A stretch of DNA of 64,000 bases, from positions 62,001 through 126,000 of the forward strand of contig NZ_JAFMYU010000003.1 in NCBI RefSeq assembly GCF_017353255.1. Direction: 5' to 3'. The DNA is from Fibrella aquatilis. GTDB taxonomy: Bacteria; Bacteroidota; Bacteroidia; Cytophagales; Spirosomataceae. The position numbers were made by a program, and so were the translations under genes. This document shows positions 34,600-43,050 of this stretch, one piece after another. Every line of letters starts with the position of its first letter. Positions within the stretch are counted from its first letter, which is position 1. The notes below the pieces were generated by a model that ran no database searches, was not told the DNA's origin, and saw only the letters and a program-made list of their open reading frames with translations.

Positions 34600-35564
34600 T
34601 CCAGCATCTGGTACTTGCTTAGAATATTGCTCAGGCCCACCCCGTTGCTCAGCGCACGGGTGGGCTTTCGCTGTATGTTGTTGCTCATAACCAGGCGATT
34701 AGTCTCGTCGGTGCTGAGCACAATGGTGAGCGGCTGTTCGGGCAAAATGACGTTGTGCTTCACGGCGTTTTCCAGCAGCAGTTGCAGCGTGAGCGGGGGG
34801 ATTTGGCGGGTTTCGGTGCCGGGCAGTATGCGCCTTTCCAGGGTAAGGGCGTCGCCGTGGCGGGTCTTGAGCAGGTGGTAGTAGGAGTCAATAAAGTTCA
34901 GTTCAGCGGTCAGGGTGACCAGGGGTGTTTCGTTGGCCCGCAGCAGGTAACGATAGACCGTGCTTAGCTCGTCGGCATAAGCCCCGGCCTGCTTGGGATT
35001 TTCCTCGATGAGGGCACTGAGTGCGTTGAGGCTGTTGAAGAGAAAGTGGGGGTTCACCTGCTGGCGCAGGGCGTCGAGCTGCGCCTGAAGCTGGGCTTTG
35101 CTCAGCGTCTCGACCTCCTGTTTCGACTGCTGCCAGTAGCTGAAGTTATGTACACTTTCGTAAGAGACCGTCACGATGGCGTCGGTCAGAATAGTGAAGA
35201 GCACCCCGAATCCCAGTCGGCTCAACTGTGGTACAAAACCGGGCAGGTCGATCCACTGATAGATGAAAAAGGCCAGCCCAAACACCAGCGATGAGCCGGT
35301 AGCGGTAACGATGAACTGCCTCATTAGCAACTGTATATAGGGGTCTGATGGCGTGGTGGCCCCACGTAGCTGACCGACTGTCGCGCCGTTTATGATGAAA
35401 TTACAGACGGCCAGGGCGATGACAACGCCCGTAGCCCACCCAAACGTTGTCCAGTTGTGCCAGTACGCATCGCCAATCAGAATCCAGTTGAAGGTGCCGA
35501 GGAAAAAAGGAATAACGACAACTTGCAGCAAGGCCAGATAACGGGTAGGTAGCAGTTGTTTCAT
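34536..35564 (-). CDS. LytS-type sensor histidine kinase (HK3)
   Basis: The start at 35564 (MKQLLPTRYLALLQVVVIPFF) gives 342 residues. Four membrane helices (about 8-140) precede the kinase core: QVNPHFLFNSLNALSALIEE, DELSTVYRYLLRAN, and the N box LLENAVKHNVILPEQPL. Its C-terminus (NNIQRKPTRALSNGVGLSNILSKYQML) is closest to that of HK6 at 45347. It is the only kinase of the set on the minus strand; it diverges from the cupin gene at 35715. No response regulator is adjacent. Confidence 0.9.
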   Translation of the reverse strand: MKQLLPTRYLALLQVVVIPFFLGTFNWILIGDAYWHNWTTFGWATGVVIALAVCNFIINGATVGQLRGATTPSDPYIQLLMRQFIVTATGSSLVFGLAFFIYQWIDLPGFVPQLSRLGFGVLFTILTDAIVTVSYESVHNFSYWQQSKQEVETLSKAQLQAQLDALRQQVNPHFLFNSLNALSALIEENPKQAGAYADELSTVYRYLLRANETPLVTLTAELNFIDSYYHLLKTRHGDALTLERRILPGTETRQIPPLTLQLLLENAVKHNVILPEQPLTIVLSTDETNRLVMSNNIQRKPTRALSNGVGLSNILSKYQMLDQPAPTIEDDGREFRVTLPLV

Positions 35565-35627
35565 GGTAGTACAGGGTTGGGTGTTAGTCAAAACTACAAA
35601 ATCAGGTCGCTTCATGGGCAGGTTTTT

Positions 35628-35678
35628 CCGGTTCAGCCAGGTTGCCGTTGATGTCGGGCTGTTGGTGGTTGACCTTTG
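35628..35678 (+). promoter_or_regulatory. GTTCA/TTTG promoter module of cupin gene
   Basis: CCGGTTCA (GTTCA at 35631), TTGCC at 35642, GACCTTTG (35671-35678); 40-bp spacing. Confidence 0.65.
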
Positions 35679-35714
35679 ATCCAGTTAATCACCCCCTAAA
35701 ACGCAGCAAATACC

Positions 35715-36272
35715 ATGAACTTTACCTTCCCCCATAGCATTGACAACGGTACAGGCGAAACGCTCATTTTCAAGCAGTTACTCCACGAACCAGACGGTGA
35801 CCGGCTGCTTGTCGACAACCAGGTAGCGCCCGGCAGTGGCCCGCCCATGCACGTACACTGGCAGCAGGACGAATCGCTGACGGTGGTCAGCGGCCGGATC
35901 GGCTATCAGGTACTGGGCCAGGCCGAGCAGTTTGCCGGTGAGGGCGACACCGTGCTGTTCGAGCGCGGCGTGGCCCACCGGTTTTGGAACGCGGGTACCG
36001 ACACCCTGACCTGCACCGGCTGGATTAAGCCCGCCAACTCCATTGTTTATTATCTCTCGGCCATCTACGCCGCCCAGCGCAAATCGGGCAGTGTGCAACC
36101 CGAACCCTTCGACGCCGCCTACCTGCTGACGCGCTACGCCAGTGAGTACGACATGCTGGTCATCCCCCCGTTTGTGCGGAGGGTAATCATCCCCATCACC
36201 TACCGGATTGGGCGGCTCCTGGGCAAATACAACCACTTCGCCGGTGCACCAAGGCCCTTGCCTGCCATGTAG
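35715..36272 (+). CDS. Cupin-domain protein
   Basis: The 185-residue protein has an N-terminal cupin barrel with ligand motif PPMHVHWQQDESLTVVSGRIGY (His, His, Glu) and a second motif GDTVLFERGVAHRFWN (His). Residues about 115-185 form a helical extension (IVYYLSAIYAAQRKSG ... PPFVRRVIIPITYRIG). This two-part layout occurs in many uncharacterised bacterial cupins; no substrate can be named. It has its own promoter and is followed by a strong hairpin at 36313. Confidence 0.85.
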   Translation: MNFTFPHSIDNGTGETLIFKQLLHEPDGDRLLVDNQVAPGSGPPMHVHWQQDESLTVVSGRIGYQVLGQAEQFAGEGDTVLFERGVAHRFWNAGTDTLTCTGWIKPANSIVYYLSAIYAAQRKSGSVQPEPFDAAYLLTRYASEYDMLVIPPFVRRVIIPITYRIGRLLGKYNHFAGAPRPLPAM

Positions 36273-36312
36273 TGATAGTCAATTGATAACTCAATCTTCA
36301 GGATATCACAAA

Positions 36313-36334
36313 GCCGCTTCATTGGCGGCTTTTT
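36313..36334 (+). terminator. GCCGC-TTCATTG-GCGGC hairpin with T run
   Basis: 5-bp GC stem extended by AA/TT pairs, T5 tail, abutting CCGTTTCA. Confidence 0.8.
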
Positions 36335-36385
36335 CCGTTTCATGGGTTTCGTCATTTCCGACACACCTGCTGCTCCGCAATTTTG
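36335..36385 (+). promoter_or_regulatory. TTTCA/TTTG promoter module
   Basis: CCGTTTCA (TTTCA at 36338) and CAATTTTG (36378-36385), 40 bp apart; leader CCGTAAACAACC. Confidence 0.7.
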
Positions 36386-36414
36386 GCTCCGTAAACAACC
36401 AGTACGTCTGAGCC

Positions 36415-37764
36415 ATGAACAAAGTATATGCCTTCCTCCTGAGCCTCGCGCTCACGGCCGGGTCGATTGCCTGCAAGCACGACGCCGACCCCGTCACGCC
36501 CGACACGCCGGGCAATACGCCCGATCAGCCACAAACCCGCCCCGGCAAAGTATGCCCTGTGGGTACGTTGCTCGGCGAAGCGACCACAACCACCATCGGA
36601 CCCGCCGGGGGCAAACTGGTCTCCGCTGATGAACGCCTGACAATCAATGTACCGGCTGGGGCTGTTGAAACAAACCAAGCGTTCAGCGTACAGCCGATCA
36701 CCAGCACCGGGCCGCAGGCCCTGGGCACCGGTTTCCGGCTGGCACCACACGGTGTCACGTTCAAAAAACCCATCACCATCACCGTTCGTTACGACCCCAA
36801 TCACCTCGACGGTACCGTGGCCGAGGCGCTGGCCCTGGCCTACCAGACCGATAAAGGCGTTTGGCGATTGGCAGCGAAGGGAAGGGTGGATACCACGGCC
36901 CACACCGTTAGCGTGGAGACAACCCACTTCAGCGACTGGGCCGTGCTGGAACGGGCATTGCTGGCTCCCGGCGTAGGGTTTGTGAAACTGGGAGGAAACA
37001 TGGGCCTGGAAGTCCGGGTGCTGTCAACGAACTTGGTTGTGCCAATGACCAACGAGGAGGATGTACCTGAACCCTACGAATCACCCTCGACCGTTGTGGA
37101 CTACAGTAGTTGGAAGCTGATCGGAGTGGGGCAGTTGGTACCGGCAGCTTTCAAAGCACTGTATTACGCTCCCGCCACGGCTCCGGCCCGTAACCCCGTG
37201 GCCGTGACGATCAAACTGAACGGCCCAACCGTGATTGACGGGAAACCCTACGGTGAGCTGTGGCTGGTGTCGAACATCTACGTGGGCGACGACGGTATTA
37301 CGTACCGCATCAACGGTGGCAACTGGGTCAACATGAAGGTGACTCAAGGTTGCCAACTGATGAGTACACCCAAAGGTCCGATGTTGATGATGACTGGCGG
37401 CGGTATGGATAACGGGAATCCGGTTGGGGTAACTATCCTGCAACTAAATCCACCAATAGACCCAACTGGCGTAGATTTCGGCACCATCGGTGGGGTAAGT
37501 CAGGCCTGGCAGTTAGGCGAAGCAGGCCTTCAGTTCCAGTTGTCGGATCAGGGCGGTGGGCGGCTGTATGTGCACTACTACCGGGTTGGCAAAGACCCGT
37601 ATCCCAGCCCCGGTGCCTTCACCATTTCGCAGTTTGGCAAGGTGGGTGAACCGGTTACGGGCAAGTTTGAATTGGGCAAAGCGGGCATCATCTATCCCGG
37701 ACAGGAGGCACTGGGCACCACCGCCCGCATTGAAGGCTTCTTCCGCGTCACCCGCACCAAGTAG
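36415..37764 (+). CDS. ZU5-like domain lipoprotein
   Basis: The 449-residue protein has a lipoprotein-type signal ending in LALTAGSIACKHD (Cys20), a Pro/Thr/Asp-rich tether (20-45), and a ZU5-like domain (about 60-170, TTIGPAGGKLVSADERLTINVPAGAVE ... RLAPHGVTFKKPITITVRYDP). A beta-rich C-terminal part follows. The first 170 residues are clearly paralogous with those of the lipoprotein at 26343, down to the phrases TTHFSDWA/TTHFSDWV. Function unknown; probably surface exposed. Confidence 0.82.
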   Translation: MNKVYAFLLSLALTAGSIACKHDADPVTPDTPGNTPDQPQTRPGKVCPVGTLLGEATTTTIGPAGGKLVSADERLTINVPAGAVETNQAFSVQPITSTGPQALGTGFRLAPHGVTFKKPITITVRYDPNHLDGTVAEALALAYQTDKGVWRLAAKGRVDTTAHTVSVETTHFSDWAVLERALLAPGVGFVKLGGNMGLEVRVLSTNLVVPMTNEEDVPEPYESPSTVVDYSSWKLIGVGQLVPAAFKALYYAPATAPARNPVAVTIKLNGPTVIDGKPYGELWLVSNIYVGDDGITYRINGGNWVNMKVTQGCQLMSTPKGPMLMMTGGGMDNGNPVGVTILQLNPPIDPTGVDFGTIGGVSQAWQLGEAGLQFQLSDQGGGRLYVHYYRVGKDPYPSPGAFTISQFGKVGEPVTGKFELGKAGIIYPGQEALGTTARIEGFFRVTRTK

Positions 37765-37780
37765 GCTACCATCTCACTTT

Positions 37781-37797
37781 ATAATTCCCAAAACGGG
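37781..37797. terminator. Small hairpin ATTCCC-AAAAC-GGGAAT
   Basis: 6-bp stem 17 bp after the lipoprotein stop. Just after it (37813) lies AAAAAGCCGCTTCATCAG, the left half of the usual terminator hairpin without its right half. Confidence 0.5.
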
Positions 37798-37915
37798 AAT
37801 CTCATATCCAGGTAAAAAGCCGCTTCATCAGTAACAAACAACCAAAGAGCAAGAGGCCCGGCAGGCGGACGAGCAGGCGCAGCATCTTTATACCGAAACA
37901 GTGACCGTCAACGAG

Positions 37916-38290
37916 TTAAGTTCGCGTGGAGTGCCGCAGGTACGCTCCGTTGGCCAGTGCCGAAGAAAGACATAGTTGGTTGCATTTGTAGTAGACCAAC
38001 TCACCCTTGGCGATGTACAGGTTGTTTTTGTAAAAAACCTGAAACGGCAGGTAAAACAGCCATTGCCTGTACTGCGTATAGACGGCCCCGAACGTCACCT
38101 GCGACGGCCGCACCTTCCAGGCTGTATCGCCCCGAAACCGAAACGTAGCCGTTGCCGCCACCCCATAGCCCAGCCGGGTTTCGGGCGTGTAGTAGACCAC
38201 CGGCAATGGCAGCAGGCAAGACCGTTTTGAAGCCGTTGTGTCGGGTGGGGGTGTGGTGAACAGGAAGGACGTCAGTAGGGCAGTGAGCAT
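37916..38290 (-). pseudogene. N-terminal fragment of a BamA/D15-like outer-membrane protein
   Basis: The 124-codon frame begins with a short hydrophobic leader (MLTALLTSFLFTTPP) and the start of a Bacteroidota surface-antigen (D15) barrel: LLPLPVVYYTPETRLGYGVAATATFRF ... GAVYTQYRQWLFYLPFQVFYKNNLYIAKGELVYYK. It then turns into unrelated residues (CNQLCLSSALANGAYLRH) and stops, whereas such proteins normally run to 350-400 residues. The rest of the barrel is not visible within 37765-37915. This looks like a truncated remnant. On the other strand 37830-37930 has a short coiled-coil-like open stretch (EQEARQADEQAQHLYTE) without a start, possibly debris of another gene. Confidence 0.65.
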
Positions 38291-38445
38291 ACTACGCTAC
38301 ACGGCGAATGAGCGGGCAAGGTTTCTTTATGCCTTCCAGTAAATAGCGCATCCACTCAGTATATGTTTTGCTTTTTACGAATTGAACACCTGAAAATTGC
38401 CCGCCAGACAGAAGCCGCATCAGGCTACAAATCAGCAGATAAAGG

Positions 38446-40989
38446 ATGAGAATGTATGTTCTACGGCAATTATTCGGCATAGGTTTGTTGCTTATGTGGA
38501 TTAGTTACGCTGGGCAGGCGCAAACAACGCGCTATGTATCAACGACAGGCAGCAACGCCAACCCGGCGAGTGCCACCAGTTGGGCCAACAGCACTACCGA
38601 CTTGCAGGGGGCCATCAACGCCAGCACAGCAGGCGATCAGGTATGGGTAGCTAAAGGAACCTACTACACCACCACTACCCGAAACCCTACCAGTAGCTTC
38701 TCGATGAAAGATGGCGTGGGCATCTACGGGGGCTTCGTTGGCACGGAAACCAGCCTGAGCAGCCGAACGCTAATGGTGGCCAACGCCAGCGTATTGAGTG
38801 GCGACATTGGTGTTGCCGGTGATGCCGACGATAACAGCTACCACGTTTTCATGAATGTGAACACCCTTACCCCAACCGCCATACTGGATGGCTTTGTGAT
38901 CACGGGCGGCAACGCGAATCAGACGGTCAACGACAGGGGTGGCGGGATGCTCAACAACGGTATTGCCAGCCCAACCATACGCAACTGTACTTTCCGAGAT
39001 AACCGGGCTTCCGACAGCAACGGGCAGGGGGGAGCCATTGCTACGTTTACGAACCTGCGGCTCATCAACTGTAGCTTCGAGGGAAATACAGCTCGATTTG
39101 GTGGTGCTGTTATTCTGCAAAACGTAGGTGCCGGAAACGCGACGACGATAGTGAATTGTAGCTTTCAGACAAATAGTGCGAGCGACGGCGGGGCCATTTT
39201 CAGCTTTGGGGCCAGCCTAACGGTCATTAACGGTAGTTTCCAGCGTAATTCGGCTACGTCTACCGGAGCGGCTATTGCCAGCCAAAATGCGTCGGCAAAC
39301 GTAGCCTCTGTCGCGCTGATAAATAGTGTGTTGTGGAACAACGGCTCGACCAACACGCTGTCTCGCCTCTCAGGCACGTTCACGGTGCGGAACAGTTTGT
39401 CGGAAGCCACTACGTTTAGTAACGGCGGGATCAGCACCGGGCCTGGCAACCTGACGGCCACCGCCTCGCCCTTTATCAGCGCCACCCGAACCAACCTGCT
39501 GCCCTGCTCACCGGCCAGCAACACCGGCGACCTGGCATCGTATACCGCCCTGAACGGCCCTGCTACCGATTTGGCTGGCAACCCGCGCCTTCGGAACGAC
39601 GGCCCGCCGCCCGGCCAGATCGACATGGGGGCCTATGAAACGCCACCGCTCGCTCGCCTGTATGTGAACGCCAGCGCAGTGGGCCGTGCCACGGGGCTTT
39701 CCTGGATCGATGCCTTTCCTTCGCTGCAAACGGCACTCACCTACGGTTGCACAACGGACCTGACAGAAATCTGGGTAGCTGGCGGCACCTACAGACCCAC
39801 TACAACCACCGGCCCCGCCAGCCGAACTATCAGCTTCAGTATGCGGGAGGGCCTGGCAATCATCGGCAGTTTTGCCGGTTGGGAAAGCAGCCTGGGCGAG
39901 CGCGTACTCACCTACAACAACGGGATGGTGAACCCCACCAGCATACTCTCAGGCGACATCGGTGCGGGCAACAGTAACACCGACAATTCGTATCACGTGA
40001 TTTTCAATGGCAGCCCCCTGAGCAACTCGGCTGTGTTGGATGGCTTTCGCATCACAGGCGGCAATGCCAATGCGGCCTCGGGATTAGACCAGAACGGGGC
40101 AGGCATGTACAATGCAGACAAGGCAAGCCCCGTGCTGCGGAATTGCCTCTTCAATACAAATCAGGCCGCAGGGCAGGGTGGGGGAATGCTAAATCTTACT
40201 CTGAGCAGCCCGATACTGACCGCCTGTGTTTTTCAAAGCAATACGGCCATCAGTGGAGAAGGCGGGGCTATCTGTAACCAAAATGGCAGCAATCTGCGGT
40301 TGACGAACTGTGCGTTTATTAATAATGCCGCGTTCTATGGCGGGGCCATTATGAACTTCAACAACACCACTACAGGCACCAACTGCTCGTTTCTTGGCAA
40401 TACGGCACCATCCGGTGCGGCCATCTACAGCAATGGTGGGGGCAACAGCAGAACTAACAACCTGACCAACTGCATTATTTGGGGCGGCGGCGACCGTGCG
40501 CTCGGTCATACGGGCGGGGCCACGACCAACGTCAGTTACAGCCTGTTCGAGCCTGCCGTGCTGTCGATCTCCGGTTTCGTCGGTGGTCCGGGCAACCTAA
40601 CCACTACCGCCTCCCCGTTTGCCAGTGCCACCACTCCGCAACTGAACGGCTGCACGTTGGGCATCAATGCGGGTTCACCAACCACCACAACAGCCCTGGC
40701 CGGAACGCTCGATTTGGCAGGCAATCCGCGCTTCTTCGGGGGGCGAATCGACATGGGAGCTACCGAATTTCAGCAGGTGCCTACGGCTCCTGTAAGTGTT
40801 CAGAATGGCAACTGGAACAACACCGCCACCTGGTTATGCGGACGGATACCGCTGCTGACCGAACCGGTGGGTATCCGCCATGCCGTGACCTTGCCAGTGG
40901 GCTACACTGGCAAGGCCCTTCGCCTAACGTACGGGCCAAACGGACAATTGATCTACACCACCAACGCGAGGTTACAAACGGGGCAGTGA
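38446..40989 (+). CDS. Secreted right-handed beta-helix protein with duplicated helix domain
   Basis: The 847-residue protein has a signal peptide (LFGIGLLLMWISYAGQAQ) and two similar beta-helix units, about 25-395 and 400-775. Both open with YVSTTGSNANPASATSWANSTTDLQ-like or YVNASAVGRATGLSWIDAFPSLQ-like segments, pass through YHVFMNVN.../YHVIFNGS..., VLDGFRITGGNAN and repeated NCSF/NCAF coils, and end in DLAGNPRL/DMGAYE and DLAGNPRF/DMGATE. This is the polymorphic-outer-membrane or pectate-lyase-like fold used by adhesins and polysaccharide lyases. The C-terminus (NGNWNNTATWLCGRIPLL) is a small conserved end module, perhaps for surface attachment. The -7-like box ATGTTTTG lies at 38363. Confidence 0.85.
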   Translation: MRMYVLRQLFGIGLLLMWISYAGQAQTTRYVSTTGSNANPASATSWANSTTDLQGAINASTAGDQVWVAKGTYYTTTTRNPTSSFSMKDGVGIYGGFVGTETSLSSRTLMVANASVLSGDIGVAGDADDNSYHVFMNVNTLTPTAILDGFVITGGNANQTVNDRGGGMLNNGIASPTIRNCTFRDNRASDSNGQGGAIATFTNLRLINCSFEGNTARFGGAVILQNVGAGNATTIVNCSFQTNSASDGGAIFSFGASLTVINGSFQRNSATSTGAAIASQNASANVASVALINSVLWNNGSTNTLSRLSGTFTVRNSLSEATTFSNGGISTGPGNLTATASPFISATRTNLLPCSPASNTGDLASYTALNGPATDLAGNPRLRNDGPPPGQIDMGAYETPPLARLYVNASAVGRATGLSWIDAFPSLQTALTYGCTTDLTEIWVAGGTYRPTTTTGPASRTISFSMREGLAIIGSFAGWESSLGERVLTYNNGMVNPTSILSGDIGAGNSNTDNSYHVIFNGSPLSNSAVLDGFRITGGNANAASGLDQNGAGMYNADKASPVLRNCLFNTNQAAGQGGGMLNLTLSSPILTACVFQSNTAISGEGGAICNQNGSNLRLTNCAFINNAAFYGGAIMNFNNTTTGTNCSFLGNTAPSGAAIYSNGGGNSRTNNLTNCIIWGGGDRALGHTGGATTNVSYSLFEPAVLSISGFVGGPGNLTTTASPFASATTPQLNGCTLGINAGSPTTTTALAGTLDLAGNPRFFGGRIDMGATEFQQVPTAPVSVQNGNWNNTATWLCGRIPLLTEPVGIRHAVTLPVGYTGKALRLTYGPNGQLIYTTNARLQTGQ

Positions 40990-41085
40990 GTAACGTGGCA
41001 TAGCCAATCCGCAAACTGCTTCTTGATTAAGTAAATGATAGCACTGAACTAGTCGTTTACGTCAAACTGAGCCTTCTGCGACGTG

Positions 41086-41205
41086 TCGATTTTGGACCTA
41101 AACTGTACGTCAGCGGGTCGAAGCAGTACTTCGTCAACCCGGCCTACGAACGCAAACCGAGCGAATGGAAGCTATTATTCAGGCCACCCAGCAGCTCATG
41201 GCTTG
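41086..41205 (+). pseudogene. Decayed 3' fragment of a paralogue of the 29776 gene
   Basis: This stretch encodes VDFGPKLYVSGSKQYFVNP and AYERKPSEWKLLFR, matching the C-terminal residues of the exported protein encoded at 29776-30732, with roughly three quarters of bases identical. A single-base loss at about 41092-41097 shifts the frame relative to the parent (TGCGACGTGTCGATTTTGG against TGCGATGAGGTTGATTTTGG), and nothing of the N-terminal two thirds is visible upstream. It is a remnant of a deleted duplicate. Confidence 0.8.
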
Positions 41206-41230
41206 ATCAACGGTAAAATCACGATAACTA

Positions 41231-41266
41231 AAGCCCCTGTCTGATACGCTTCAGCAGGGGCTTTTT
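41231..41266 (+). terminator. AAGCCCCTG...CAGGGGCTT hairpin with T run
   Basis: 9-bp perfect stem (41231-41239/41255-41263) and T tract, abutting CCGTTTCA. It probably once ended the decayed gene just upstream. Confidence 0.8.
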
Positions 41267-41317
41267 CCGTTTCATCGGAATGGCCCCTGTGCCAGCGCAA
41301 CGTACCTGGTAGGTTTG
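41267..41317 (+). promoter_or_regulatory. TTTCA/TTTG promoter module
   Basis: CCGTTTCA (TTTCA at 41270) and TAGGTTTG (41310-41317), a perfect TAnnTTTG, 40 bp apart; leader CAGTTAAACAACAAACC. Confidence 0.72.
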
Positions 41318-41361
41318 ACCCAGTTAAACAACAAACCGGCACGACCTGCCATCCTCTTTTT

Positions 41362-42885
41362 ATGAAACCTGTTACCTTTCTCCTGCCGAACCCGCGCGTT
41401 CAAGCCTACCAGTTAGCCAGCAACTTGCTGTTAATTACTGTCATTGCCTGCCTGCTGGCGCTGACCAGTTGTAAGAATAACACAGACGTGAACCCTACAC
41501 CCGTTGGCACCGTGATCGCCAACGCCGGGCCTGACCAACCAGTGCAGGTGGGGCAGACGGTCACGCTCGACGGGTCGAAGTCGTCCGACAGCCAGGGTAA
41601 GCCTCTCAGCTATGCCTGGACGGTGGTGCGTAAGCCTGCCAAAAGCACCATGACACTCGCTGACGCCGCCACGTTCAAGCCGACGTTCAAAGCCGACGAA
41701 GTAGGTGAATACGAATTTGAACTGACCGCCACCAGCCCCAACGGTAAAGCCACCGACCGCGTAGTGGTGTCGGCGTCGGCTGCCGAACCGCTCGTGATCT
41801 CGGCTAACATTACGGTGAAAACCACCCTCGTCGACCGCATTGTCAACCCCGACCTGCCTGACTACATCGTCACGAAAAACATTGACGTCAACCACGAGCT
41901 GACCATCAACCCCGGCGTGGTGATTGCCTTTGAGCGCGACGTGCGGCTGAACGTCAATGATGGTCAGGGCCTACTGATTGCCAAAGGCACTGCCGAACAG
42001 CGAATCAAGTTGGTGGGTGTACAGAAAACGAAAGGCTACTGGGTGGGCATTGCGCACTACTCGGGCAGCAACGCCAACATCCTGGAGTACGTAGACGTAA
42101 TGCACACCGGCAGCCGGTCGCTCTACAGCACTACCAAAGCCGCCCTGTTTTTGTCGGGGGGCAGCAAGGCACAGATTGCGCTGAAAAACTGCCTCTTTTC
42201 GCAAAACGATGGCTACGGCATCTACGTCTACGAGGGCGGTATCCTGCGCGAATTTTCGACCAACGCCTTCACCAACAACACCGATGCGGGCATTCTGCTC
42301 GACGCCCCCAACGTGGCCAAACTTGACCCGGCTTCGACCTTCAAAGGCGGCAACGGACGCGACGTGGTCGAGGTCACACAGTCGGCCATTACGGGCAGCG
42401 GCGAAGTGGTCTGGGCTGGTTTCAACGACAAAGCACCCTACCGTCTCACGGGTAACCTCTCTATTGGCACAGGCTTCGCCCTTAGGCCCGGCGTAACGCT
42501 GGAAATGAACCGCGATATCGCCATTTCGGTCAACCTGGAAGGGTATCTGTCGGCCACAGGGACGCAGTCAGAGCCAATTGTGTTTACCGGCGCCAACCGC
42601 ACGGCGGGCTTCTGGCGAGGGATTATCAGCTACTCGGCCAGCAGCAAAAACGTGCTGGAATACGCTGAAGTGAGCAACGCGGGCAGCATTGCCATCGTGT
42701 CGGGCAAAAAGGCCAACATTGCCCTGTGGGGTAATAAGTCGCTAATGAACATCACCAAGAGCCGCATCAGCAACAGCGGTGGCATGGGTGTGTTTGTGGG
42801 CTATGGCACGGCCACCAACGCCGACATCAGCACGGCCAATACCTTCGCCAGCAACGCCGAAGCGAATGTGTTTGTGGATAAGTAA
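41362..42885 (+). CDS. PKD-domain and beta-helix lipoprotein
   Basis: The 507-residue protein has a lipoprotein signal ending LLALTSC (Cys37), a PKD/REJ-like Ig domain (about 50-142, IANAGPDQPVQVGQTVTLDGSKSSDSQGKPLSYAWTVV), and a right-handed beta-helix domain (about 150-507) made of two similar halves: LTINPGVVIAFERDVRLNVND ... GYWVGIAHYSGSNANILEYVDV and FALRPGVTLEMNRDIAISVNL ... GFWRGIISYSASSKNVLEYAEV. Such proteins sit on the cell surface and may bind or cut polysaccharides, but no catalytic signature is visible. Confidence 0.82.
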   Translation: MKPVTFLLPNPRVQAYQLASNLLLITVIACLLALTSCKNNTDVNPTPVGTVIANAGPDQPVQVGQTVTLDGSKSSDSQGKPLSYAWTVVRKPAKSTMTLADAATFKPTFKADEVGEYEFELTATSPNGKATDRVVVSASAAEPLVISANITVKTTLVDRIVNPDLPDYIVTKNIDVNHELTINPGVVIAFERDVRLNVNDGQGLLIAKGTAEQRIKLVGVQKTKGYWVGIAHYSGSNANILEYVDVMHTGSRSLYSTTKAALFLSGGSKAQIALKNCLFSQNDGYGIYVYEGGILREFSTNAFTNNTDAGILLDAPNVAKLDPASTFKGGNGRDVVEVTQSAITGSGEVVWAGFNDKAPYRLTGNLSIGTGFALRPGVTLEMNRDIAISVNLEGYLSATGTQSEPIVFTGANRTAGFWRGIISYSASSKNVLEYAEVSNAGSIAIVSGKKANIALWGNKSLMNITKSRISNSGGMGVFVGYGTATNADISTANTFASNAEANVFVDK

Positions 42886-42886
42886 A

Positions 42887-42992
42887 GGCAAGAGGTGAGT
42901 GATGAGCGGTGAATGATGAGTTTGCTTCCACGAGCGTAGTTACGCTGGCGGAAGCAAACTCATCATTCACCGCTCACCACTCACCTCTTGCC
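42887..42992. repeat. Word-repeat hairpin, TGATGAGTGGTGAG family (copy 2)
   Basis: Arms 42887-42929 and 42950-42992 match in 42 of 43 positions around a 20-nt loop (ACGAGCGTAGTTACGCTGGC). The inner stem GAGTTTGCTTCC/GGAAGCAAACTC and loop are shared with the copies at 20191 and 54479, while the outer words differ. It starts two bases after the lipoprotein stop and can act as its terminator. Confidence 0.92.
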
Positions 42993-43009
42993 TCTCCCCT
43001 TAAAATTGA

Positions 43010-43017
43010 TACGTTTG
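43010..43017 (+). promoter_or_regulatory. -7 promoter box TACGTTTG
   Basis: Perfect TAnnTTTG located 34 bp before the proposed TTG start of HK4 and just outside the hairpin at 42887-42992. Confidence 0.5.
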
Positions 43018-43050
43018 TGTCCGTTGTCTCACCTCAACCAGCTCCTCGCT

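Noticed and set aside
42988-43050. The longer start of HK4 at TTG 42988
   Set aside because: It would start inside the hairpin arm and upstream of the -7 box TACGTTTG; the TTG at 43051 aligns with the paralogue HK7.
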